Part shown: positions 12,532 to 26,857 of the stretch, piece after piece
Numbering within the stretch: the stretch's first letter is position 1
Layout of the letters: each line of letters begins with the position of its first letter
Assembly: GCA_037074765.1 (NCBI GenBank)
Contig: JBAMDO010000172.1
Location: 62,001 to 126,000, forward strand
From: Mansonella perstans
Taxonomy: Eukaryota; Nematoda; Chromadorea; Rhabditida; Onchocercidae
Direction: 5' to 3'
Length of the DNA stretch: 64,000 nt
Program-made: the position numbers and the translations under genes
Notes under the pieces: model-generated
Told to the model about the DNA's origin: nothing
The model's database searches: none
What the model saw: only the letters and a program-made list of their open reading frames with translations

Positions 12532-13126
12532 GACGTAAGAATGTAGGTTAAGATTCGAAAAATGAATGGAAAGCAGGAAATGTTGTGACTTGCAAGATGA
12601 TGAGTAATTTGAGTAGTTATATTATGCTATACCATTGTTATTGTGTTTGAAAGTAATAAGGCAGAAGAGAAAGGAATGTCAGAGAATGGACTTTTATATG
12701 TTGCTAAAATAAAGCAACAAATATTAAGAGCATTCCACTTATAATATTCCCGGAAGTGTTTACGATTCTTGTCCAAATTTTCCTGTAATTCACGCATACC
12801 ACGTATATGTTTGATAGAGTTATAGAATGTGGCATAATTTGAGGATAAGATTATGTTCAAACATTTCGTATTATCGAACTTTTCAGTTATTATCGAATTT
12901 TTTTCAGTTAAATTTATTTAGCAAATAAAACGGATTAGCTTGGAGTAATTACTTTTGTGAGTGAAAATCCTTCTGATATTTCTGAATTTTTTCTCGTTAC
13001 CTGCACTTCGCTAAATTTAATTTCTGTTTCATGTTCTCTCATTTTCAGATTTTTCTCAGCAAATTTTTTCGGAAGAGACTAGTGGAAATTCGTGGATTAA
13101 CAATATCAATACAATAGATAGCTAGA
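12532..13126. promoter_or_regulatory. bidirectional promoter region between NDUFV3-like gene and YPEL5
   Basis: About 600 bp separates two divergently transcribed start codons. Acceptor-like sites ATTTTCAG (ending 13048) and TTTCTCAG (ending 13059) lie 68-79 bases before the YPEL5 ATG and could be a 5'-UTR intron end or a trans-splice site. No further exons were recognised. Confidence 0.4.
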
Positions 13127-14157
13127 ATGGGCCGTTATTTTCTGGAACATCTTGGTGGTCATCGGATTTTTTCGTGTGATAGCTGTAAAGCTTTTCTGAC
13201 AAATGAGGATGAACTGATATCGAAGCATTTCACTGGTAAAAAGTTGAACGTGGAGTATCCCATAATCTTAGCATGAAGTACGAAGTAGTACGTGAACGTT
13301 GCTTTAATCGTCATCGATCATCAAGAAGGTTATCTATCACCGGGCTATCCTGTAGTTAGTATAGAAGAATTAAGATACGCCTGTGTGTTCCTCATAACTA
13401 AATGAAGGTTTTTTTTTTTTTTTTTTGAAGCCTATATAGGCTAGTCGTAGGGTAGTCTTTTACTTCATAATTTAGGAGCTGTTTAGGATCAACGGGTCCA
13501 GCTTTTCTTTTTGACCGTGTCGTCAACATTGAATATTCGGAGATGCAGTTGCGAACGATGATTACCGGTCGGCACATTGTTCGCGACGTCATTTGTAAGC
13601 GATGTAAGGTATGATAACTCAGTATGCTTTGCTGAAGGAGTTTTGTACGTAACAGAATATTAAGGATGGAAGTGGAAGACAGGGGGAATTCCTAAAATCC
13701 GGGAAATATTGATCCCTGCAAGAATTTGATGATTTGGCGCGGAAATTACTACCACAGCAAATTTTGTATTCTTTTTTACTGGGGTTTGGTAAAGATTTAT
13801 ATCATATCAGCTGAACAGCTTTCGAATAATTACATGAAATATAGCTGAATGCAAAGTAGTAGGCAGGACAGCATACAGTGCAAATGCAACAGTTGTCTTG
13901 CTGGCATCAAGAATTTGCATTTAATACAGTGAATTTATACAAAGCTACACTTTAAAAAAAGTTCAAAAGAACCGCGCTGAAAAGATCATCTTCATATTTT
14001 TCAGACGAAACTTGGTTGGATGTACGAATATGCAATGAATGAACCTCAGAAGTACAAGGAATCCAAAGTTATTCTGGAAAGAGCGCTAATCGAGATGAGC
14101 GAAGGCATTGATAATCCTGTTGATGATGGCAGAGAGCCACGACAGCGGTACACCTAG
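13127..14157 (+). CDS. YPEL5: Yippee-like protein 5 (YPEL5)
   Basis: Three exons (13127-13235, 13487-13608, 14005-14157) give a 127-aa protein, close to the roughly 121 aa usual for YPEL5. It starts [20 protein letters not shown], ends with an acidic tail, and shows the full Yippee zinc fold. CxxC pairs sit at Cys17/Cys20 and Cys73/Cys76. The family motifs [11 protein letters not shown] and TGRHIVRDV are present, as is LGWMYEYA. In other animals YPEL5 binds the CTLH (GID) E3 ubiquitin ligase complex; that role is inferred here from orthology. Donors and acceptors are canonical (GTAAAA/TTTAG, GTATGA/TTTCAG). An AATAAA signal lies 136 bases after the stop. The YPEL5 type, rather than YPEL1-4, is indicated by the MGR start, the spacing and the long C-terminal extension. 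Confidence 0.93.
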
Positions 14158-15692
14158 TATCTGTTAGTGTTTTCACCCAAATTTCTGGTCCACAGGAAAT
14201 ATATTGCAATATTTATGTGCATTCTCTGCGGCCTTGTAATTTACATATGTACAGCATTGTATATATGTTTGACACGGTGGTTTCCATGATCCAATAAAGT
14301 GATTTTACATGCATTCTGAATGATTAATTTTTTGGAACTTAGCTTAATTGATTTCAAAAAGTCTTCATGGAAATCCTACATTGTGGAGATCATCTGCTAT
14401 TTAACATTCTGTCAATTATGAATAGTTTTTACAGTTGTCTTTATAATGAGTGATCATTCTTTACCATTTTTATTAACATTGTATTTTCTTTTCCACAGGG
14501 GAGGAACTCAGCCTCTCATAAGATTCGAGTTGTGAAGGAAGTATTCTTTCCAGGAAAAAAGTCCACCTGTAAAGTTTAAACTTGCAGATTTCAAGTTTGA
14601 ACGGATTAGTCGCATTTTTTGGAACAGATGGTATTCCATGCTATATGAATCTTTTATTGGTGTGATTCGATAAAATTATGGATTTTGTTGCAGGAATTTT
14701 GATATTTACTTAGATTTGATAGTCTCAGGCATTGCCTGTACTATTATCAGTTCTTTCTGAATGTTTTCAAATAGTGGCTTTCAGGAATTTCGGAAGCAAA
14801 AGGTTGTAAAGGACTGAGCAGTTATCAGTCAATCATAATTCCATGGTTTCAGAAATGTGCTTAGCGGGACTCCGTGATCTTCTTCAAATTGCTTGTTGAC
14901 ATCGAATTGCCAACATATTTCTAAACCTGCGCTAGCAAACCAGCATCGGAATACTGAGCAGCACCATCGAAACAAGTTCAACACAACAGAATGAAAATTG
15001 CGGTCAGATCGATATTGGTGTAATAATGATTAAAAAGTGGAATGGGTTCATTTCTATTTTAATGAAATGTAACAGTGAGAGGCAGCTGTTGTTAAGATCT
15101 CTGATCATTCCGGCTGAGTTAAACCTCAAGATGGAATTTAGACATATTCGAAATTGCGTGTTGCGCAAGAAAAATGGCATTCTTATGCCATTCATGAATT
15201 GATATCAATAGCTTTGCATTTTATAGATTATATATTATTGAGTTTGGACCATACTAATTATGACGATACTGCCTAATAAACCGAAGAAGGTGGCAAAAAG
15301 TACCGAGCGACATGGTTTACAACAAACAGGGTCGGTCTTTTTACTTATCGTTTCACAGAATAGTGCTCCCTGTAATTTCGAGTGTAGCACTTTTTCAATT
15401 CTGCAGTGATACATGAAGTTCATTGCAAGTTCAGTAATTATTTTAAGATTAATTTGCAAATTGGTTTTGTCAAAGGGACTTCTGTAGTTGAGAAAAGTGC
15501 AAGATTTTTGTAATCATACTGCTTTCTCGTTGAAGGTTATCAGTAGAACTCTCTAATTATTCCTTGCTGCTGACTTTCCAGTGTTTACACTTGTTCATTC
15601 AAAATAACTATTTTCCGGACGGCTTTGATGGGCTTACTATATTGTAATGAATTCTATTCGGTACACCAAAAATTTTCGAATATTTCTAAACC
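14158..15692. other. intergenic region YPEL5 to OTUD5
   Basis: About 1.5 kb between two plus-strand genes. It contains a strong acceptor-like TTTTCCACAG (ending about 14499), followed by a 26-codon open stretch. A second open stretch (about 14912-14991) is rich in Gln, His and Asn. Either could be 5'-UTR or an upstream exon of the OTUD5 gene, but neither could be linked to a frame with confidence. Confidence 0.35.
14293..14298 (+). promoter_or_regulatory. polyadenylation signal of YPEL5
   Basis: A canonical AATAAA lies downstream of the YPEL5 stop codon at 14155-14157, with no other coding sequence between them. Confidence 0.6.
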
Positions 15693-18600
15693 ATGAAAAC
15701 AGTTTTTAGCAATCGGACCTCAACAGTGCATTCACTTAGACATTCAAGCGTGAACAGTAACAGCGAGGAAAAAAGGAAAACTAATACTGCAACTGCTAGC
15801 TCCAAAAGTTCTCCACTTCCGAGGTTATTCTCTTTCATTCCAGTTGTGTTTCGCTAATGGCTCTTGCTCAAGTTAATTATTACAATTTGGCATAAGGCTG
15901 AGGTCTTTTATTATCTTAAGAAAAATGTCCTTAAATTTTTTTTAATATTTCATATTAATAGTTCCAATTATGAGTAAATGAATTTTTTTTTCCTGTACCC
16001 TCGTAAAAGTCGCTGGAAACAAAAAGATTCAAAGTTTAGGACGGATGTGGGAGATGTAACAAAAACCAACATATTTCAGGAGTGTGTCTGCTAAAAGTAA
16101 TCATTCTTTGGGTGCCTCTTCATCGGAAATTAATAAGCAACCAAGACAAAGCACTCCAGAAGAAAATCGAGGTAGCTGAGTTATACAAAATTAGTGATTT
16201 GTTGTATTTCTTGCTTGAAAAATTATTTGCATCTTTTTTTGGATTTTTGCGTGCTTATAATTTCATATCTGCAGGTGCTCAGACTATTAATTCTGATGAT
16301 GAAGATGGTTCCGGTTTCAAAGATGATCATGTATGTCGCATATTTTTTATGTGTTCATCAAAGTCTTCATGAACTAACCTAGGATTCTTCAATAGTGATA
16401 GGAGAATAGTGATAGGAGAATGTGATAGATCGTTAAAGAAAATCAGCTTTCTTTCTTATTTGTCAGACAGAGCAGTACGAGCAAGCTAGTTCAAAAAATA
16501 AATGTCCCTTTTATGCTATTTCAGCTTGAAGCTTGGTTTGAGGAGCGTCTGCGTTGCGAACGAGGCCTTGTGATCAAGCCTGTTCGAGGAGATGGAGCAT
16601 GTCTTTTCCGAGCTGTTGGTGGGTGTGCAATCTTATGATGTCTTTTTTCATTCCATATCGTTGTTTTTTTTTTTTTTTTTTTCTGTCTTAAAAACAATTT
16701 TTTTGGGGGAAATCCAAAAATTCTGGACTAATAAATAATATAGATAACAGATAACCTCAGTTATCTGCAGTTGTATATTTTATTCCCATTCTTAAGCTTC
16801 TTTGTGCATCTTTTTCTTCCATCACTGTTGATGGCTAAAACATCCAATCCAAAATATCATTCACTTTAGGGAACCAGTTCTTTTCGAAATGTATACCATT
16901 TTCAAAGTGAACATATGAATATTTTGTCGCTAAATTCTCTATGAAAGTAGCTTAAATTAGGATAGAAAAGCAAGGATTCGCGTCCTTGGTTTATTCAGCG
17001 TCTTTTTAGCTGATCAGATATATGGCGACGAAGAAATGCATGACGATGTCAGGAGACTTTGTATGGATTACATGGTTAATTTTATTTTCGCCACACGGTT
17101 TTTTAATGTTTTAGTTTATTCATTAATTAAAGGTGCTGAAAGTAGTTATCTGTTCTGCTAATCTTGATTGTGCTTTACCTCAATTTATTAAATGTTACAT
17201 GGATCCCTGACGATGGACGATCAATAAAGATCAATGCATTGCTTTGAATACATAAAATATGCCCTCTTATGCTTCACTGTAATCCACTTGTTTTTGCACC
17301 CTCATATTATTTGAAATTTTCAGTTTGGAAAGACCTTTTTATTTGTGGTCTTTCCAATTTAATTTTTAATTTACTTAGATGCCTGTCAGAATCCTTTGTT
17401 TCCTGTCTATAAGTAAACTCTTTGAGATCAAACTTCTTTTTCGCACTTAGTTGTCAAAGGAAATTCAAATTCTCGAAAAAATTACAGGAGAAAAATAGTG
17501 ACCATTTCTCACAATTCGTGACGGAAGATTTTCACGATTACATTGCACGGAAACGACGTCGCGATGCCCATGGAAATCATGTCGAGTTGCAGGCAATTTC
17601 GGAAATATTTTCACGCCCGATCGAAATTTATGAGTATTGCACCGGCATGTTTTCATGTACCGATATAATTTTAGGTAGTTTCTTTTTCTTCATAATAATA
17701 ATGTCTAGTTTTAGAGCCCCGAAATATCTCGAGTTCTCGTCTGGATGCTTCCCCATCTGCAGAACCGAACCCACCCATTCGCCTTTCATATCATGGTGCA
17801 ATTCATTATAATTCAGGTTAGTGATGGATTATTTTAATCACTGAAATAAGTGGATGGTTGAAATGCATGGTTTGACTGCTGGGTTTAAAGCTTGTTTCAT
17901 AGACTTAATTTTGTCAATTTTAGTTGGCCTGGTCAAAAATTGAAACAGATATTGAAAAAATGCGGGTTCTTTTGGATATGCAGTCACGCTTCTGCTATTT
18001 AAATCAGTATTTTTAAAAATTTTTCCGAACAAGATGTAATTAGCTAAATTTCAGTTATCGATCCAACTAAAGCGACAGTCGGAGTTGGTTTGGGGTTGCC
18101 TGAGTATTCACCTGGAGCAGCAGACAGAAGCCTTTTACAAGAAGCGTTGCAGAAATCGGAAGTTCAAATGATCGAAGATGCCATGCTGCATGATAAAATT
18201 AAAATGACTGATTTTGAGCGTACAGAACAAGATATTAGCGAGCAGGTCACTGTTCAAATTTACGTTATTTATGCCGTTGATGTTGACTCATAGAATAATC
18301 TGCAGTGAGGTAAGTCGAAATAGTTTGACAATTGGCGTCACTTAACGTCTTTTAAGAATGCTCTTGACCTGTTTCTTTCATACATTCGTTTATTACATTA
18401 GTATTTGCCGTTTGTTCAACTAAGCTTATTATATAATTTTATTTCAGGTAGCTCGGCAATCTTACTTGGATTATTTGAAAAGTATTAGTAAAACCGCAAA
18501 TACTGATATGAAAGAAACAGCATATGCAGTTTCGGAACCGGGTTGCTCACATATAAATGTTCGGCCTCAGGAAAACAGTGATGATACGATAGGTATATTC

Positions 18601-19146
18601 TTCTGATTCAGTTCTAAGTGGATTGTGTGGAGAATTTTGGTTAAATATCTCGATTATATTTAAATATACATCAGTGGTATTCGAATATTTTTGTACGGTG
18701 TATAATTTAAATATATATGCCCGTATTTATGATTACTGTGTGGTAATTGCCGGGAATAGAGAACCTGCAATAGAGAGAAGTATGAATTAGTGTCTCATTT
18801 ACATCTGGAACAGTGTACCAAAATTCATATGATTCTTATGATAGGCACATTGTGCAGCGATTGCTGTGAGTTTTGAGTTTTCAAAACCATACCGAACATT
18901 TTTCTTTTCATCTCTAAGTAAATCCAGAGTTTTGTTTTTACTTTTATCTGTATAAATTTGAAACTTCGAATGCATTTAACAGGTGCTAACGAATGGTTTC
19001 ATGCAGCAGGATCAGATGCGGAGGAAAACGCATTGTTGGCACAGGTGATGGCGCTTTCTCAGCAGGAATTTATGAATTCGTTAAAGAAGAAATCATCGAA
19101 AGAGCCGAATGTTGCTGACCAAGCTGGTTCCAGCAAATCTCCGTAG
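15693..19146 (+). CDS. OTUD5: OTU-domain deubiquitinase, OTUD5/DUBA type
   Basis: Ten exons: 15693-15823, 16080-16171, 16275-16330, 16525-16618, 17010-17074, 17488-17674, 17715-17816, 18055-18245, 18448-18592 and 18983-19146. All phases agree and the product is 408 aa. Residues 1-90 are a Ser/Asn-rich leader with an acidic NSDDEDG patch around Ser81. The OTU domain follows: Asp116 and catalytic Cys119 in GDGACLFRAV, the YVTEDF-like FVTEDFHDYI, HGNHVELQA, and catalytic His239 in SYHGAIHYNS. After it comes the conserved VGVGLGLP segment. The C-terminal ALLAQVMALSQQEFMNSL matches the ubiquitin-interacting motif that ends OTUD5 proteins. The family removes ubiquitin chains (in mammals K48- and K63-linked, regulating signalling and development); the substrate here is unknown. 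Intron 6 is only 40 bp. A second in-frame acceptor inside exon 7, just before AACCGAACCC, would delete about 15 residues. Confidence 0.93.
16392..16430. repeat. short tandem repeat in OTUD5 intron 3
   Basis: AATAGTGATAGGAG is repeated twice in direct succession, followed by a partial third copy (AATGTGATAG). Confidence 0.7.
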
Positions 19147-20893
19147 GATTCCATGAGTAACTGCTAATTTTGATTTCTTTCACGCTTTTTTTGATAATCT
19201 GTAGCTGCTTTTGTAGTACGTCATGGGATTGATGTTATGGGATTTTAAGATGGCCGTTTCCCATTGGATTGAGATCATTTCTTTTTTTTTTAATATTTGT
19301 GAAGTTAATTTTTTTTATCGTAAAATATCTGTGTTTACAAGAAATATTTGGTCTATTCTTGAAGTTTCTTTCTGTCTCTTGAACTTTATCTTTCATTTTA
19401 ATTTCTTTTTTTTTTTTCAAAGCTGGCCGTCATTTATTAGGCATTAATGAATTTTGTCAGTTTATGGTGTTTTATTAGTCTTTCGTTTTGGAATCCACTA
19501 TTCAAGGATGAGAAATACAGTGCTTGAATGCGTTCATATTTTACTTTTTTTATTCTGCAGTAACTGGACGCCGTTTTACTTCTTTAATCAAGCCTAAAAA
19601 ACTATCCGACTGGTTTGGTGGATTTCTTGTATTCCTTTCATTTGATTGCGGTAATGTGATTGTTTTGGGTGGAAATCCCTGCATCTTTTTGTCGATTTTA
19701 ATACTTAAAATTTGTAAAGATTTGCGGAATTGCATTTCTTTCTGTTAAATTTGCTTTCTTATCCATAACCTTTAAAATCAAAATGCTAGTGCTCTCTGGA
19801 CATTTAATGCAATTTGTTTAATACTTGCAGTGAATTTGTTTACGGATGATGCAAAACACTAGATGTCCGAAGGTGGCTTGAGATAAAGTTTATGATTATA
19901 TGGTGGGGAATATAGTGAATGGATTTTAAAGTTTTTTGTCGCAGTGTTGTAGCTTGAAGTAATTGGGCATTTTTTACTCAAATTTTAAATTCATCTAGTG
20001 CTCAATTCCTGAGCATATATTGTTGAAATTTGTGGTTATGCGTTTAAAAGAACTTCCGAATCTCAGTGCCAGCATCGTAGGTTGTTCTTATTAATTCATT
20101 TTGTTTTCTTCATAAAGCTTCCCTGTATAAATTATATTAGAAAATGTTCTGGTTTTGTTTTGGTTATAGATCCATTGGTTGGAAGTTTTCGTCATATTTC
20201 ATCTAATTGATTCGATCCATTTTTAGGTAAACATAATTTGACTCATTTATTTGTGAATAAAAGTCTTTAGAATATTTGTTCACCTCCATACAAAACAGCG
20301 GAAAATTTCAGTTCCTGATTTCAGTTATTGCAATTTATTCCATTTTGGCTATTCAATTAGCAACAAAAATCCGATTACGTTGGAAGATAATAGTTTTATA
20401 GCTTTTTCTTCAGTGAATTTTTTGGTGAACTGATAATTACGAGATGACGGTCAAAATATTCCATTGAATTATACGAATCGTGTTTTTTACTGATCCTTTT
20501 TCCGCTAACTCCTTTCCACATACTAAATATCTTTTTAATATTTCTGTACAACGATACTGAAATAAATGTGGCACGATATTTTATATTATCAATTATCTGC
20601 AAACAGTAGTTGATATCATGCCGATGGCTTATTCAAACGTAGATTATGAAGTGTAAAATTTCGACAAGAAATTTCAGCTTTATTTCTCATCACTCAAAAT
20701 GTCACATTGTTATGATTACTATGTAAAATTTGTTCATTAATATCATATATCATACTTTACAAGGGGTATATTTCGAATCTGAACTAGATTTTTTGTCGAC
20801 TTCGTAAAATTTTGAAAATTTCTCGATCATTTGGATACCTTTTACGGAAGGGTTCGTTGAATTTACATCCGAAATAAAATGTTGCCGTCGAAT
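19147..20893. other. intergenic region between convergent OTUD5 and secreted-protein genes
   Basis: About 1.7 kb separates the stop codons of two convergent genes. Several T-rich runs and TTCTGCAG-like sites are present, but no exon could be supported. TTTATT at 20679-20684, read on the minus strand as AATAAA, could be the poly(A) signal of the minus-strand gene, about 210 bases past its stop. Confidence 0.4.
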
Positions 20894-21858
20894 TCAGGCA
20901 CCTGCCAGATCTCCATAAAAACCTGGAAATAATTCCATCATTCTAGGATGAAATATATTATGAGAGGGTAATATGTTTAATGAAACGAAGTAGCACCAAT
21001 CATTTCCACGCTCGACCAATTGATAATTATGGTATTGAAAGCAGGATGGATGGAACAGTTCGAATGCTGAATGAAAGACCTGGAAATGAATAGATATTTC
21101 AATATATATGTATAAAAAAAGGTATAAAATTTCAAAGTAAAAAGCATTCTCTTAAAGGACAAGGAGTCGTGAATTTCGTTCAAACAAAAAAGAGAGAAAA
21201 AAAATTATAGATTTCTAAAATATAATAGCGTACCGTATGAGCATTAGGACAGAAAATATCGCAGTGAACACGGTTGGTCGTAGTATTGAATTTTTCCTTT
21301 AATTTTAAACCATTTATTTGTTGTTATCCAAAAAAAAGATCAGAAAGTTTTGTTGGGAAAAAAATTTTTGCAAAATTTCCTACTGTAAAACATCCAGCTT
21401 CTTCTGGTGCTGTACGACCTGGTTCTTCGTATTCCGTATTTTTCAGTACTAAATGACATTTTGATGCTTCATTGCCATTTTTTTTGGATTGACCTTTTGT
21501 TGTACATACCAATTTACGAAATTCTGGATTAAAATTACTTTAACAAAAGAAAAAGAAATTTAATTGGAATTCAAATAATATTGTAAAGGAAAAATTGAAA
21601 AGATTTATTCATAGTGAAAGAAAAAGTACAAATATATTATGGAAATGAAATTGAACTAATAAAAATCTTTTTTATTGGATTATAATAGTATTGAAATCCT
21701 GATCTTCGACATAGTCTCATTTCTCTCCACATACCAATTTACGAAATAAACTTCTAAAAAAAAATATGTATATATTTAAATAAGATAAAAATGAACCAAC
21801 GTGGATGTGCTTCTGAAGCAATTAGAAATGAAAGAAGAAGGACTGTTGAAAATGACAT
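20894..21858 (-). CDS. unassigned secreted cysteine-containing protein
   Basis: Four minus-strand exons (21801-21858, 21384-21523, 21234-21296, 20894-21079) join in frame to give 148 aa. Residues 1-18 (MSFSTVLLLSFLIASEAH) form a clear signal peptide. The mature part has seven cysteines (26, 42, 64, 78, 82, 100, 116) and one Asn-x-Thr site (Asn70). Aromatic-rich segments include FHPSCFQYHNYQ and GNDWCYFV. There is no membrane segment, so secretion is inferred, with disulfides likely. I do not recognise the family. It lacks the TTR, ShK, Kunitz or DB patterns. The intron acceptors are TAATCCAG, AATTAAAG (weak) and TTTCCAG. A possible trans-splice acceptor, ATTATCAG, ends at 21882. The seven-cysteine count is odd and suggests a free or inter-chain cysteine, or a slightly wrong exon boundary. 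Confidence 0.6.
21728..21746. repeat. 19-bp copy of exon 2 start in intron 1 of the secreted-protein gene
   Basis: ACATACCAATTTACGAAAT occurs here and again at 21504-21522, across the 5' end of exon 2 of the minus-strand gene. On the minus strand the upstream copy sits directly after a T-rich TTTTAG acceptor and ends before GTATGT, so it looks like a decoy mini-exon. Including it would break the frame. Confidence 0.7.
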
Positions 21859-21881
21859 ATGGATGTGGGGGAATACAACGT

Positions 21882-21890
21882 CTGATAATG
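21882..21890 (-). promoter_or_regulatory. acceptor-like site before secreted-protein start codon
   Basis: On the minus strand CATTATCAG lies 23 bases upstream of the ATG at 21858. It could be the end of a 5'-UTR intron or a spliced-leader acceptor. Confidence 0.35.
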
Positions 21891-23867
21891 ATAGATGTAC
21901 TGATTGAATACCATATCCGCAACTCCGTTACTGGCACTACCTTGTCAACTTTTCACTAATTTTCCCAAACAATACTTGTTTCCATTAATTAACTCGTTAT
22001 TCTAGCAATTTGTATATTTTCCGTCATTTCGACTATTTTTTTTCTCTTAAATCTTGTTTTTTCAGTTAATTTGTTGATTTTTTTTTTTTATTTATTTCTA
22101 TTATTGCCTTTTAAATTAATTAAAAAAAGATGAGTTGAAAATTCGAGAATTATTGGGAGATTATTAAATATTCATCAGTTTTTCTGCTACCGTTAATTTT
22201 TGCCGTTTCACTGGATAATTTCAAAAAACACAATGTTTATTATCACATAAAAAAAAAAAATGAAAGGAAAATAAATCGAACCATTAATTTCATTCTTTTG
22301 TTAAACTTTTATTTCTCGTTGAAATTTACGAAAATTTTAAAAAACATTTGCAACTAATCAAAAAAACATTCAAATTTTCTTTAAAGTATTGAAATGTAAA
22401 ATCAAAAACAATCAGTAAATACATTTATTAATAAATCGTACAGCAATTTGTATAATTCAGAGAGAAAGAGGATAAAAAGCCAATCCTAAAATGTTTTTTC
22501 AAAAAAAAAGTAATTACAACAAAACTTTTTGTTTTGTTTATAACATAAATGCTAAAAATGTTAAGCCCAAATATTGTTACTAATATTTTAAAAACAGTAA
22601 ATATTAAATTTGATTCGTTTCAAAATAATTTTTAGAATTCCGATTTTGAAAACTTCTGCATGGTTTTTCTAACGATAATATAAGCAAATTATAAATCAAA
22701 ATGGAATTTACATTTGAAACAATGTAAAATATAATTTGAAAATATCTGTTGTATTTTTGAATCGCTAAGTTTCAAACCCGCAAAGATATATGTTTGCATC
22801 AATGCTATCAATGCAACGGCAGATGATTGAAAATGCATAATCAAAAAAAAAATATTTATTGATTCATCAGTAATTGATCAGTAATTTAAAATTTTAAAGC
22901 AACCATTTGTAGGGAACTGCATTGATTAAACACAATACAGATATTATTTGTCAAATTGTAAGTACCATTTCGTTGTAAGCAATTTATATTCAACTTTTTT
23001 TTTTTAAAAAAATAGACTTAAATAAAATACTTATCTAAAAACTTTTTCTACTTTATTTTTCAAAATTATTGATTATTTATAACTAACTGCGCTAGGAATA
23101 AGTAATTGAATTTTTTCTTATTAAATTTTTTTTGCCAGTACTTCGAAAATTTTTCACAAATATGTTTGGATCAATGTTTTACGCTAAGTTAGTTTTTTTT
23201 AAGAACGAACTTTTTCACAAAGTCTTTAAAAAGAACAATTTAAAATTAGAAAAAATTTTAAAAGAAAACTTGTCCAATTTGATTAAAATTTTTAAAAAGC
23301 TGAAAGAAAATTTCTTTTCAATTTAATTTTAGTACAAACGAAAACTATTGAAGTACACTGTCAAAAAAAATCTTTCAATTATATATAGCTGATTAAGACT
23401 TGGCAAAGACGAAGTTTATTAATGGAATATTTTGAAATGAAGGAAGATGAAATGAATAAATTTTCTTTTTTTAATTTTGAGATCATTGAACAACAAAATT
23501 TGTCGCTGTTGTATCATTTGGAATTGTCAGTTGAACCAGTTATGTTTGAATATTTTCTAACGAATGTTCTTTTTCACAACGTTTCACTTCTTTGAATAGC
23601 AGTTCTGAAATGAAAGAATGAATTTATAGATTTAAAAATTTCAAACTTGAAAAAATTCCCTTTAATTTTTTTGCTACGTCAATATTACGCTATTATAAAT
23701 TAATTAAAACATTTCAACAATTATTAGTTCAATTATCTTTTGCAAGAAAAAAAAATTTTAACAAAAAATTGTAAAAAGTTTTCTTTTTTAATCTATTTGA
23801 TTGAGTATATGATTGAATGATTGAGCTAAAACAATGATAAGGAATAGTTTGATGGAAAATTATAACA
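21891..23867. other. intergenic region between two minus-strand genes
   Basis: About 2 kb of AT-rich sequence with homopolymer runs. It holds the promoter side of the secreted-protein gene and the 3' flank of the MAP-kinase gene. The Lys/Asn/Phe-rich frame at 23132-23326 is of simple composition and is not considered a gene. Confidence 0.45.
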
Positions 23868-26845
<2,978 letters not shown>

Positions 26846-26846
26846 T

Positions 26847-26857
26847 CTGCAACAAGA
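26847..26857 (-). promoter_or_regulatory. acceptor-like site one base before the MAP-kinase ATG
   Basis: On the minus strand, CTTGTTGCAG is followed by AATG, the start codon. Its T-rich tract and AG match a splice acceptor, most simply a spliced-leader or 5'-UTR intron acceptor. Confidence 0.55.

Noticed and set aside
19524..19748. plus-strand ORF after a TTCTGCAG site as an extra OTUD5 exon
   Set aside because: OTUD5 already ends with its ubiquitin-interacting motif and stop at 19146; the frame is hydrophobic and low in complexity.
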